DNA of 64,000 nt from Heliopora coerulea (taxonomy: Eukaryota > Cnidaria > Anthozoa > Scleralcyonacea > Helioporidae). The stretch spans positions 1-64,000 of the forward strand of contig JASJOG010000123.1 in NCBI GenBank assembly GCA_030142905.1. The letters run 5' to 3'. Under the pieces are notes generated by a model. That model searched no databases. It was not told the DNA's origin and saw nothing but the letters and a program-made list of their open reading frames with translations. The translations under genes were made by a program, and so were the position numbers. This document shows, in pieces, positions 11,083-22,600 of this stretch (its first letter is position 1; each line of letters opens with the position of its first letter).

Positions 11083-12637
11083 CTGCACTATTGCCAAGCA
11101 AGGGTTGAATTCTGGATACTGTTGCCTTGTTTCATTAACCACAGCTTTTAACTTGGCACGAATATCTCTAAAAGTAAGGTAATAAGAGTACAACTTACCA
11201 ATTTGAACTTTGGAATTTGACAAGCATCTGCTGTCTTTGGTCAATGAAAACACAAGTTAACCTATTAACAGCACATTTTAGTATTTTTATCACGGCTAGT
11301 GCTGGACAATTTTGGTTGTTACAGAAATGAGCCCTGGGTGTTAAAGAGTTAAAAAAATCATGAAAACAAACAGTATAAAAATTTTTAAAATTTTACTGTG
11401 CTCAAACTTAAAAAATTATATAAATTGTTTCAACAAAATCACAGTAATAGTAGATTCTAAGCCTATAACCACTGTCATAATGAATAACTTCCTCTAACCA
11501 CAACTGAACATGGCACATAATCAGTAAATTATTCTCATGCATAGCTTTGAGTATAGCATGTGCCTGACCAAAAATTGGTATTTGGAGGTTGGCTTTAAGC
11601 AACCCAAATAATCACAGGGATCATAATCACATAGAAACCAGGCTTAAAAATATTCAAAAAATGGGATCTGTAAATGACTTTTGGACACAAGATAGGAAAA
11701 TGAAATGAACAGGAAATGGTCATCTTTGTTTGGTGCAAGATTTTGCTGTACCTATGTTGCATTTCCTTCACATAGGTATATCAGATCTACAGTACTGCAT
11801 GTATGAAGAAATGAAAGTTATCTGCTATTATTAAGGCATTCCATGTTATCGTACGGTGAAACTGAGCCAAAATTCTGATGACATATTAGACATGGGGTAC
11901 TGATGTTAGATAAAACAAGATCTGTCAGGTCAAAAGGCATTTCCCCGTTCTTGTACCAGCGTGATCCTGCCCACAGATGGGATGATTCTAGAGCCTGATA
12001 TAAATTAGCTAACTTATTGGCCCTAAAATAGGGAAGCTAAATATTGATTTCAATTAATCATTGGTTCTAATGATGGTCAGCCATTACAGGGACAGGAAAT
12101 AAATTTTGCTCCACGGAAAGACAAAGCTGGTTACGCCGTTGGCCGTTAAGCTCTTTACTTCACAGTATTGTGGATCAAAGAGGGATTCTCAAATTTCTCC
12201 TGAGGTGCACTTGACAAACAATATCAGATATTTAGTCCATTAAGGACCTGCCCATCCACCAGGAAAGCTTGGAAAAATGAATCAAAGGTTCCAAACTGCT
12301 GTATACAATTAATTCCACAACCGAGGTTACGCAAACCTTCTAAAAGTAATACTGTAAGTTCACCACAGGTGAGAGGCAACACAGGAGCGTAATATCTCTA
12401 CATTTTTCGTTCTGCTGCATTAGTTCGAAGCAACACATCAAAAATGGGGAACAGGTCAAAACAAGACGGACATCATGAACAAACCGTAAAAAATAACTGA
12501 TTCAGCGCGACGTATTTTCAACCAACACTACTAAGTCACTCTATTATGACCACACTACTTGCCCAAAAGGACAACTGAGGGTAGTTTATTAATTTGACTT
12601 ACTTTGCGACTTCGGAGCCTTTCAGTATTTGAGCCAT
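11083..12637 (-). pseudogene. MTHFD1-type folate enzyme, exons 1-2 only (unit 2)
   Basis: Exon 1 (12,603-12,637) encodes MAQILKGSEVA plus two bases and ends in a perfect GTAAGT donor. Exon 2 (11,083-11,167) follows a TTTTAG acceptor, joins in frame, encodes KDIRAKLKAVVNE through ...FNPCLAIVQ and ends CAG|GTATAG. The 40 residues match the start of the dehydrogenase/cyclohydrolase domain of the FolD/MTHFD1 family (initial 'ILxGxExAxxIRxxLK', then 'PxLAIxQ' before the VGxxxxSxxYI strand). The reaction of the family is interconversion of methylene-, methenyl- and formyl-tetrahydrofolate. No exon 3 is visible between here and the window start. The unit edge at 10,514 lies about 570 bp past exon 2, so this is best read as a 5' fragment cut by the duplication. 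MTHFD1 versus another FolD paralogue cannot be settled from 40 residues. Confidence 0.78.
11818..12470 (-). pseudogene. fragmented coding-like frames inside MTHFD1-like intron 1 (unit 2)
   Basis: Two stretches look protein-coding but lack a start. At 11,818-12,036 a 72-codon frame includes LYQALESSHLWAGSRWYKNG. At about 12,100-12,470 frames include NAAERK, LLLEGLRNLGCGIN and GEIGESLFDPQYCEVKS; in unit 3 the latter part is cleaner, and in unit 2 a base is missing near 12,106. A third piece at 11,408-11,602 lacks an identifiable domain. They may be remnants of one old gene or transposon. I do not recognise the family. Confidence 0.4.
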
Positions 12638-12790
12638 TTTAGGTCTCAGAACCGGAACTTAACACGTAAAAGCGGCCTAATTCAGGTGAGCTGTTGCTGT
12701 TTAAAAGTCAAAACACATTCAGGTTCCACAGCCACAGTGTAGTCAGTCACAAGAGCATGCACCATCCCACGTTCCGCCTTTCGTCCAAAG

Positions 12791-13815
12791 CACAGAGTAA
12801 ATAATCCAACCAGAGGTCCAACTCGCGTGAAAATTTGTCCCAAATTTTTTATGCGCATGCGCTGGCCGCCATGTTCCTGGCAAGTTCCCCCGGCAGTTTT
12901 GACCTCATACGAATCTTTGCCACTTATATGTAAACAAAGTGAAGTTTGATTGTAGTACTAAACTGGTACATTGAAATTAGGTTTTCAAACCTATCGAGGG
13001 ATATTTGTTCAGTGAGCTTACAAAATAAAATTTACTCCACAATTTACAAATATCGTACGAACGTGTTGACAACGCTCGATGGATTCAAACATGTGCTGAA
13101 TTCTTGTTAATCTTACCACGATTTTAAACAAGTCAAAAACTGTTACAGTCAAGCCAGATGTTCGTGTATAGCCAACTTTTCGATGTTGCGTAGCAACAAT
13201 GCAATCTTCATTTAGCAAGTTCGTCAAGGAATTTACAACTTGCAAGTCATCCGAGAAGCATGTTACCCGAAGGGCGGACAACGCAAGATCAGATAAAACA
13301 TGATTCAAGTTATTTCATTTAAGTACCTCGCAATAACTTGAATCATGTTTTATCTGATCTTGCGTTGTCCGCCCTTCGGGTAACATGCTTCTTGGTTGAC
13401 TTGCAAGTTGCAAATTCCTTGACGAACTTGCTAAATGAAGATTGCATTGTTGCTACGCAACATCGAAAAGTTGGCTATACACGAACATCCGGTTTGCCTG
13501 TAAAAGATCAACTGGTATACATGTGCTTATCCGCAATTTTTTCGCTTGCCTCTTCTGGCCTCGCGATCACACTTAAGGTTGACGAAGACGGTAAAACCAC
13601 TTCAATTATGCAAAAATTCAGTTCACACGAGCACGAAAGTTATACCTACACTCGGCGAGCGCTAGACCACTGACTTAGAGGACAGTAGGCTAGACGCTTG
13701 CCAGGAACATGGCGGCGTTTGATTTAATGAGATGCGCGAGGCAACATGCGCGAGGACACAAACATCAAAGCTGCCGACAGTGAGTTGGACCTCTGGTTGG
13801 ATTATTTACTCTGTG
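12791..13815. mobile_element. foldback TIR DNA transposon, unit 2 only
   Basis: The element has perfect 34-bp terminal inverted repeats (starting CACAGAGTAAATAATCC at 12,791-12,824; mirror at 13,782-13,815) and is flanked by an identical 8-bp duplication GTCCAAAG (12,783-12,790 and 13,816-13,823). Unit 3 has the empty site with one copy, GTCCGAAG, at about 40,407-40,414. The inside is palindromic too: arms 13,143-13,314 and 13,332-13,503 are nearly complementary around a 17-bp spacer, and ATGGCGGC-containing words occur in both halves. The 8-bp duplication fits hAT or P superfamilies; no transposase is encoded, so it is non-autonomous. Confidence 0.85.
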
Positions 13816-14294
13816 GTCCAAAGTATTATGAGAGAACCTGGGTACTAGAGTTGTCAAAATACGGGACGTTTGATTTTCCGAAACATATGCTAGGATGCAT
13901 TCCACGTGAACTTCACGCCGAGAATATATCGAGGGCTTGTCCTCGCCACGCCAAGGGAGTAAAAAGTGTCCACCAGTACGCTAGAGACCAGTCGTAAAAG
14001 CACGCCACCAGTTCAACATGTTTACGCAGTGACAAGTGAGGCTTACTGGCTCGTCCTAGTAATACCTAATAACGTAATCGTATGTCATTTTCTCGATTGT
14101 CGCGAAAAAGACAAATGTTAACATTAGGCGTATGAAATTGTATAATCAAAAATCCTTTCTACACATTCATGGTAGTATACCCTAGTATACCCAGGCTTAT
14201 TCCCATTGACAAACAAAAAAAAAAGGAACACGACCACCATTTGTCAAAACAGCAGACTCTATTAAATCTATCACCAATTAAGTGAATGCAATCT

Positions 14295-14500
14295 GGAATA
14301 TATGGTCGCGGCCAGAAGGTACATCTGAGAGGGAGGATAAGTATTAGGATCAGGGTTAGAATAGGTAAGGATTAGGGTTAGGATTTGGGTTAGTTCTAGA
14401 CCTAGACTCTAGGCCAGCCTTAACTCTAACCTTAACCCCAACCCTAACCCTAACCCTCCTTCTCAGGTATACCTTCAAGCCACGTCCCGAAATATATTGG
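14295..14500. mobile_element. MITE-like hairpin carrying telomere-like repeats (unit 2)
   Basis: Imperfect inverted ends (AGAAGGTACATCTGAGAGGG against AGAAGGTATACCTGAGAAGG on the other strand, extending outward to AATATAT) enclose GGTTAG/TTAGGG-type words on the left and CCCTAA-type words on the right. The telomere-like words thus face each other within a foldable element about 205 bp long. The same element is at 41,036-41,241 in unit 3, so it predates the duplication. No target duplication is obvious. Confidence 0.65.
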
Positions 14501-15461
14501 GAGGCTTCGCAAAGCTGTATTCTGAAGTCTTACACTATTATGCAGGAAAGGGTTAAAACACTTTCAAATTGACGCAAAATATTTCGACCAAAACTTACCC
14601 TTCCGCCAAAAAAGGGGATTTTTCCGATGTATTCACGGGTAGTCGACAATACCGAAGGTTTTTCTTCCACTCAGCGTTTTTCATGCGTCATTTTTCTGAT
14701 CGAAAACTGTACTTTGCCTTATCACAGTAATTTTCAAACTCAAGAATAATTCATGAGATTTTTACCCAATCAGAAATCTGAATTCTGCATTGAGCACGAT
14801 ATGCCCACCCCGGTGACTTATCACTTTGACATCAAAATGCACTTATTTTGATATCAAAACCTGTGCTGTGACTCCTATTCTTGTTACTAGTTATAGATGC
14901 AGTTAGTTAGGAAAAATGCTACAATTTACTAGTAAAAATTAAAACTAAATAAATGTAACTAATTACAGTTACCAAATAACTTCCTTAAAGTTGCAACTAG
15001 TCTCAGAGTTAGATTTTTTTTTCAGTTGTTGAAGACAAAAGAAGTCTGGACTAAAAACATTTCAACTACTAGTACAGTATATGTTTTCAAGACTCTGTCC
15101 ATTTTTCTTTGATCAATGTTATAGAACAAGTTGATATGACACAGTATAAAAATAAGAGCCCAGTTCATATTTTTGATAGGAAGAGACATCTCTCAATAGT
15201 AAAGTTAAAACAGTAAAAACATATTCAAGAATGATTTCCTGACGTTTCGCCGCAAACGCGCGACATTATTAAAGTAAGGATGCAGGGAGTAGATTAGTAT
15301 ATTTAATTGTATATAGTGTCTTCCTATACCTTGTAAATATAATTAAATATGCTAACTCACTCCTTGTATTCTTACTTTGATAAGGTTGCGCGTTAACAAT
15401 GAAATGTGAGTAAATTATTCTTGAACACTTTTACACCGTTTATAACTTTATTGCCGATGAT
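14501..15461. other. AT-rich stretch, no gene seen
   Basis: Nothing with coding character was found. The matching part of unit 3 (41,242-42,476) is interrupted by a solo LTR. Confidence 0.5.
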
Positions 15462-15850
15462 CAGTGGTGTACTAAGTGTGGGGAGGGAGCTGGAGGTCTG
15501 TGCTCCCCCAGCTATGATCATTCCAAGTGCGTCGGTACACCCGAGTAAACCGTCAGTACATCATTGGCGATATAGCAAAGGGATGTTCTTCCTTCTTTAT
15601 TGTCCAGTATCAAACATTTTTATATGAAATTCCCTCTTAATACTTAAAAAATCCCGACGATTTCTAGAGTTTTTTGAGTTACTTACTGATCTACTTCAAC
15701 GACATGAATTATTAAAAAGTTGTTATTTTGAACTTATCCTAACATTCTCTCGCTTTTGTTGTACTGTCTTTGTATGAACTGTAGACTTCGCAATTTGAAA
15801 AAAGAAAAAAACAGAGACAGAGAGAGAGAGAGAGACGGAGAGAGAGAGAC

Positions 15851-15947
<97 letters not shown>

Positions 15948-16122
15948 CAGAGAGACAGAGAGACAGAGAGACAGAGAGACAGAGAGACAGAGAATAAAGA
16001 AAATGGTACACGAATGCAATCCATGTAACAAGTCTAAGCCATCACGTTGTCCATGAAGTTAGTGGACACAATAGTATCTTCGATTATGTGCCCCCAACAG
16101 CACGGACCTGATTACGCCACTG
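15462..16122. mobile_element. hAT-like MITE with internal (AG)n (unit 2)
   Basis: Ends are CAGTGGTGTACTAAG and CTGATTACGCCACTG, which read inward as CAGTGGYGTAMTMAG and resemble the ends of the nested MITE at 24,774. It carries a long purine microsatellite in the middle. The same element is at 42,477-43,011 with a shorter microsatellite. I could not see an 8-bp target duplication. Confidence 0.6.
15812..15993. repeat. (AG)n/(ACAGAG)n microsatellite
   Basis: About 180 bp of GA repeats with interspersed ACAGAG units. All the Ser/Leu- or Arg/Glu-rich frames here are artefacts of this tract. In unit 3 the same tract is only about 60 bp (42,828-42,888). Confidence 0.95.
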
Positions 16123-16340
16123 ATAACGACTGATGACGGAAAACATGCCTACAGGATTTGACGAGGAATTTACCGCTAAAAATACCTGCAAGAAATCTCT
16201 AAAACATTAAATAACATTAAATTAGAGAATAAAATTGGCTCTTTTTAACTTTTTAAACTTTCCTTACTCAACTCGTCTTCAACTGGTTTGAGTGTGTTTG
16301 CTGTTGAATATAGACCGAAATTTTTATTTTATCTGATTCT

Positions 16341-16553
16341 TTAAAAAATCAAGCATGCCCACGGATATCCAACGTCGGTATGAATAAGTTTTCCACGTCT
16401 TGGTAATCCCTGTTCCTGGGAAAGCTTGATTTTCAACACATTCTCCAAACATCCAGTTAAAATAGTGATCGTTTCATTACGTATATTCTTGTGTTCGGAA
16501 ATCTCATTGAAACACTCGCCCTCGTTCTTGACATAATTTCTCCTCGATAGCAC
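16341..16553 (-). pseudogene. short coding-like frame downstream of LicD exon 2
   Basis: This 70-codon frame contains ITILTGCLENVLKIKLSQEQ and ends ...GYPWACLIF. In unit 2 a TGA stops the upstream extension; in unit 3 that position is CGA but a TAG interrupts the frame further on (about 43,405). Reciprocal damage suggests a once-coding exon now decaying. No domain is recognised. Confidence 0.3.
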
Positions 16554-16623
16554 CGTCGCTTTCTTGGTTCATTTTTGCATATCCTCAGCTCTTAGGACAT
16601 TGTCTTTGTGTGATTTAAATATT

Positions 16624-19600
16624 TCAACATGTAAATACCTCAGCAATCAATCTTTTTAAATACTTTATCGCTCCGCTAACTTCAAACAGTGTATGACTTT
16701 CACGCAACTCCCATTTTCCATTTCTACAGTCATATTCTGGTGTAATATCATCATATGCTGAGTCCAAAACTCCTCGGACGTTCCTTGGACACCATGTCGA
16801 CACGTTCATAAACTTGCACCTTTTAAAGGGAAAGAAATGTGTGCTGTTGTAGTCCTTCTTCAATTCGACATCATGGACCGTGTTGTCGTTGTCAATGTAC
16901 GGGAAGACATCTAAAGCTCTGTATCCTCGAATAACTCTGGCCATTGGACTAATAAAAGAGCATCTGTCCACTTGAAAAAAAACTCGCTGAAAAACATAAA
17001 TTAAAAAGACTTAAGTGTTCGTGAGAGTAAATCGTCCAAATTAGCGTAGTTTCGGGAAGGATTGTTAGTGTCAATGGTTCATGTGGGGAACGCAAGAAGA
17101 AACCCACAATTTCACAATAATCACTAGTTTAAATTATTCATTCTCGATCACAAGGAAAGACAAATCGTCACAATATCACAACCCACAGAGGACATGCGCA
17201 ACTCACAGTGCCTAATTATATTACTGATCACATAACCTACATATACACTTCCGCTTTAAGCTTATTGGCTCTAACAAAATTAATCCCGTTAAATGTATCA
17301 TTTTCCGACACACTCCCCCCATGAGTCTCCTTAATGGAGGCTCATGCAATTAAAGGAAACTGCCTCTCACTAACAAATCTAAGAAACTAAATACTGCTAA
17401 GTTAAAGTGTTCAATCGACATAGATGAGGCAATTAGATAGTGCACAGTTCAAGAGTTCTCTTCATTCTCAAGGATTTTCAGTCTTTCTCTCGCTACGATT
17501 GCCGCTGTCCTCTTCGGTCGGAAAACAGGGGCGTCTACGTTCAAGGTAGTTGGTGTGGTCGTCTTGGTTACGTCGCAAGATAACTCCGGCGGGTAAAGAT
17601 GCTGTACTGGTCTTTCTAAGTAATCCTTTCCAGCCCGTAGCTTCACCGCTCGTATTTCACCATCTCGACCTTCGATCAAAGTTTGAACGATACCCAAGGG
17701 CCATTTGTTTCTACTCTTTTCTAATGGGGATTTTATCATCACCACGTCTCCCACTGCCAACTGTGGCTTGGTGCCCGGGTGTTTCATGTTGTGTCGCTCT
17801 CTCAAGGTGCGAAGGTACTCCTTAGTCCACCGTGACCGCATGGCTTCTTTGCACCTTCGTAAGTACTTTTCTCGCTTCCTCAGATCTGGATCTTGAAGGT
17901 GATGTGGCTCTTGTTCGGGCAACAGACTTCGACCTTGGAATAGCATGGAAGATGGTGTCAACAAGTTGAATGTCGTCTTCTACGTGGCAGAGAGGTCGAT
18001 TGTTAACCGTTATTTCTACATCTAATACGACATCACAGAGTTCAGGCCAGGTAAGCAAACCATTCCCAATGGTTTTATGAAACGCAGATTTCACCATTCC
18101 AACAAGCCGTTCAAATTGCCCTCCCCACCATGGCGTTCTGCTTAAGTTGAAGGTCCACGAGATGTTGTGCTTCGTCAAAATAGCCTAAAGTTGTTCGTCG
18201 TATTGCGCCTTTTTAAGCCACTTTGCTGCTGCGATAAACGTTTTCCCATTGCCAGAGTAAATTCTCTTCGGACGACCACGACGAGCAATAAATCTTTTTA
18301 GGCTACGGATGAATTCACCGGTTTCTAGATGAGGCAAGACTTCCAGGAACATACCTTGGGTGAGACTGCAGGCGTATAATACGAGATATACTTTGCTTTC
18401 TACTTTTCCCTTTCGTCGATACTTGATGGGTCCCGCAAAATCCACTCCAATTGTCTCGAAGGCAGTTGTTTCCTCAGTTTGGGGAGTTGGAAGTAAACCA
18501 GGAGGAGGCTGGGCGTGCGCAAGGGCCTGAAATCGCTTACAGCCCCAAAACTGCTTAATGACGCGTCTCGTTACTCGTCGAAGGCGTGGTACCCAATGAC
18601 GCTCACAAACTTTAGCCATTGTAAGACCTACACCACCATGTAGAGTATCTTGATGCGCTTACTCTACAAACTTTTCGGTAAATTTGCTGTCGTCAGGAAG
18701 GTAGGTGGGATAAAGTCCTTGAATCCGACCGCGGCATTCGAGGATTCTTTCGGAATGCGCCTGAAGATTTAGCTGTAATCGATCTTTCTCGTACTTTGGA
18801 TGATTTTTCGCAAGATCTTGTTCACGCAGTATCCACCATTTTAATTCTCGTTCACTTCATCAGTCGTAATTGGCCCGACTATCTTGGGGTGTCTTCTGTA
18901 ATTCCGTACCAGTCGTCTAATCCAAACACATACTCGGAAGGTGGTTCTGAGATTGCGTCTTCCCAACAACTCACAAAACTCATCAGTTTCGTCGATTGTG
19001 ATGGCCATTACTTCTTTCCCCATTTTTGCTTCTGCTTCCGACTCCTCACTAGCGCTTGTAGCAGGATTTTGAGGCCATTGTTCAGGATGAGGCAAACACA
19101 CTGGCCCTTTCCACCAAAGATCATTGTCGGAGACAGGTCCGCCGCGACTACCAAGATCAGCGGGGTTCTGTGCATTTGGTACATGTCTCCAGGATTTAAC
19201 TTCGTGGTTTTGGATCTTCCTAACGCGATTTTCAAAGAATTGGCGATACTCTCCTCCACCACAAATCCAATGCAAGGCCACTGTACTATCGAGCCAACAA
19301 TGGACTTCTGTTACCTGGAAACCTTCAAGTTCTGTTCGCAAATTATCGACAAGATTTACAGTTATGTGTCCAGCGACCAATTCCAATCTCGGAATAGTTA
19401 AATTTCGTTTCGCCAATCTAGATTTAGCGGTGACAATTCCTTGGCTAACTCCAGAGGCATCACTGGCATCACCAAGGCATGTAATTCCACCGCTTCTATT
19501 GGCTCTCTATGGGTCACTAAACTGCGTCGAACCGTGACGTTCTCAGGTAGGCTCTTTTCCTATTTCTCCCATTTCTTTATCAAGGGTGAAGGAAGAGGAG

Positions 19601-22600
19601 CGTCCCACGCTTGTTTCGTGTCACAGGCATCTCGTTATAAGATCTTCCCTTCAAGCGTAACAGGAGAGACCAATCCAAGTGGATCGTACGCCTTTGCTAG
19701 TTTGCCGAGTATACCTCTCTTCGTAGGTTCTGCGTTGTTTTCCGGGAAGGAAACGGTCAGCGTGTCCCTTTCGCAGTCCCATCGCAGGCCAAGTAGATTG
19801 CATTCACCACTTGTGGGCACATCTAGTTGTTGCTGAACATACGAAGGCTCCCCGTCATCCTCGACGACAATATCGCACATCAACTCCGGCAACTACGTTC
19901 AATCTTGTTCACGGTCGTTGGACATTCTTCTCTCCAGGATTCAAGATGCTGCTCGATTACTCCCGCCAATAAAAAGGGGGAAGGAGCCAGCCCAAACAAG
20001 GCTTTCGTTTCCAAGGTAGGCCAGTTTCGTACCAGCCTTCAACAGGATGGCGAGAAAGCTGCTTTCAAAACTCCTCGTAAACTACTCTTTGATCACACGA
20101 GGGCGAATCAGCTAGTCCAAGGACATCAAGGCTACACAGGCGTTCGTAATCTGAGGAGGAGGAGAACGGCAAGGAAACCATTTGTCCGATCGATTCCATC
20201 TCCTGGCGCCATGATCACCCATCCAAAACGGGTCAGTTCGGCTACTGGTTCTCCTTGTCTACCAAGATGCAATTGCGTATTAGTGCGAATCTTGGCGTAT
20301 TCGTTTGCTCCAAGTATCAAGTGAACTGGCAAATGGTCGTCAGGGGTCTTGTCTTCCATAACCACACTTTGTAAGTGCTGGTGTTCCTGAATAAGCTTAT
20401 CATAACGCGGATTATCAAGAGTTAACAATTCACGTTTGTTTATAACGGTTACCTTGGCATCTAGGGTGAAATCTCCTCTCAACGACTTGAGTACAAGGTC
20501 ATGTTCCACTAACTTGGCTGTGGTAACACCAAACAATGTAGTAATCTTTCGGGTACTACTTTTCACGGCTTTCGTTTTCACTAAACTCGTCAACGTTGTC
20601 GATGCGTACGAGTGACTCGCTCCACTATCGAGTAGCACTCTAAATTTAATCCCATTAATCTTGACTACAACGACAGGATGGACGACGGAAGTTCTACCAA
20701 CGCTCGTTGTCAACTCTCTTTCTTCTTGTTCTTCAGAGGCTTCAGGGCGGATGGACGTATGATGTCATTGTTTGCATTTCTGGCACGATATCTTGCTCTT
20801 GCACGCACTCGCTGTGTAAAGACCGTTGGCAGAGTTAAAACAAAGGCATTTCTTCGCCAAAATTTATTTTCTCTCATTTGGGGATACCACTTTGTCACAC
20901 GAGCTCATCTTGTGGTCGGTACTGTTACAGTAAATGCACCGGATTTCTTGTTCTCGGGAATTAAACGCGCGTGCGCTTGTCGAATCCTTTTCCTTGGTTT
21001 TCTTACTCGTGCCTTTAACATTGTCTTTTGTCTCCGTCCACTTTCTCAAGGCCTCTAAAAGTTCTTTAAATGTCCAACTTCTCCAGTCACTTTGAACATG
21101 CGACACCAGTTCCGCTTTCACCCCCTCGAGCGTGCCATTGAGCGGCTTGCCATTGAACCTTGTTAATTTTGCAGTTTTTTCCGAAAGTTCTCTCTCCTTT
21201 AGCGCGGCCTCTAGTTTCTGTTCTAGGAGTTGTTTCTCGAATTTCATTTTTTGTTCGCAACTTTGCACTAGCTCTGGATGCTTGGCACTTTGATCAAGTT
21301 CTTCTACAAATTTCAACAGTTTGTTTTGGACTTTGTCCGCATCGGTAACAGGCGCATCAATTTCATTCGATCATTGTTCTACATTTTCTTCCGTGTCACC
21401 TTGCCCGAATTTCGCTTCTTCAATGCTGCCTTTTAATGTAGTAATCGTACTTACGATTGTTGCGATGGATTCCTTTTGTTGTTCTACTGCAATTCGCTCT
21501 CCTTTACTTAGAATTTCGTCAGTTCGCTTCAGGCTAAATTGTAGAGCCTTTAACTTGGCGTTCATCTCGGAGAGTTGTTTCTTGAGCAACATATTTCACG
21601 TGCGCATCCAGTTATACGAAAACCGATCCCGTCGGAGGTGCCAGTAGTGTGGGGAACGCAAGAAGAAACCCACACTTTCACAATAATCACTAGTTTAAAT
21701 AATTTATTCTCGATCACAAGGAAAGACAATCGTCACAATATCACAACCTGCAGAGCACATGTGCAACTCACAGTGCCTAATTATGACATGTTTGAGGAAG
21801 TTGATCGTCCAGGTTAGTGTAGTCTTGAGAAAGACTGTTGGTGGACTACACCAACTACAAGACTACACTAACCGGGACGATCAACTTCCACAAACATGTC
21901 ACGATTCTCCCAGGTTCAAACCATTTACTTTAGTGCCTAATTATATTGCTGATCACATTATCTACATATACAATTCCGTGTAAGCATATTGGCTCTAACA
22001 AAATTAATCCCGTTAAACCTAACAGTTTCCGACAGCTCACTCTGTGAAGTGTTTGTTAATTTTTTCCATCTCATGCACTTACATTTTGAAATTAAATAGA
22101 AATCATTTATAAATCTAATGCACTATGTACACATAGTATTATTAATGGTCGATACTTTATGTAATATATACAATATTCGTGGCCGATCTGTACGGGATTT
22201 ACTACGGCCCACCGAAATGGCCATGTTTACCTGTTATTTTGAAGCTTCAGTAAATTTTAATGTGGAAAATCGAAGGGAAAAATTCATAATTCTAATTGGT
22301 ATTCTGAATCCGATTTGCAGCATATTAATTAGGAGCCAATTTCTGTTGTGTTTTCTTCGTGAATTATTAATGAGTTTTTAAATAAAATTTAAAAGCTCAA
22401 GCAACGTTTTGAGAATTCTGACTCACACTAAGATAATTAATCCTTTAAAACATAACTGATGTCATTCAGTACGAACACCACCAGGTCAACACGCTTAATT
22501 CTCAGACAATATCCGAACTTAATAAAAGTACTTGGTATTTCATTACTTGAAAACACTCTTTTACTTGCCATTCGTCTTTCTCTGCCCCTATTTGCCATGG

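Larger units (their letters stand above)
17082..22034 (-). mobile_element. BEL/Pao LTR retrotransposon in the LicD intron (unit 2 only)
   Basis: LTRs lie at 17,082-17,310 and 21,648-22,034, with TGTGGGG...CCGACA ends and a 5-bp flanking duplication (GTTCA left, GCTCA right). Unit 3 has the empty site GCTCA at about 43,966-43,970. Next to the left LTR is a polypurine tract (GGGGGGAGTG on the minus strand), and inside the right LTR a primer-site candidate TGGCACCTCCGACGGGAT. Gene order is gag, protease, RT, RNase H, integrase with a DUF5641-type tail, as in BEL/Pao. At 4.95 kb it is short because most of RT is deleted. Multiple stops and frameshifts make it inactive. LTRs differ at roughly 9% of positions excluding an insertion in the right LTR. 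Confidence 0.93.

Noticed and set aside
13018..13673. Two related 96- and 111-codon proteins on opposite strands
   Set aside because: They are the same sequence read from the two arms of the palindrome; both apparent starts are TTG and the frames diverge at the end of the repeat.
13746..13997. 83-codon plus-strand gene
   Set aside because: The frame starts inside the foldback transposon and runs across its right end and target duplication into the flank; unit 3 lacks its 5' part. It is a chance fusion.
14330..14460. Chromosome fusion scar (head-to-head telomere repeats)
   Set aside because: The words are degenerate and few, and are bounded by inverted repeats of a small mobile-element-like unit present in both units.
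15723..16031. Ser/Leu-rich and Arg/Glu-rich proteins
   Set aside because: Translations of the (AG)n microsatellite in several frames.
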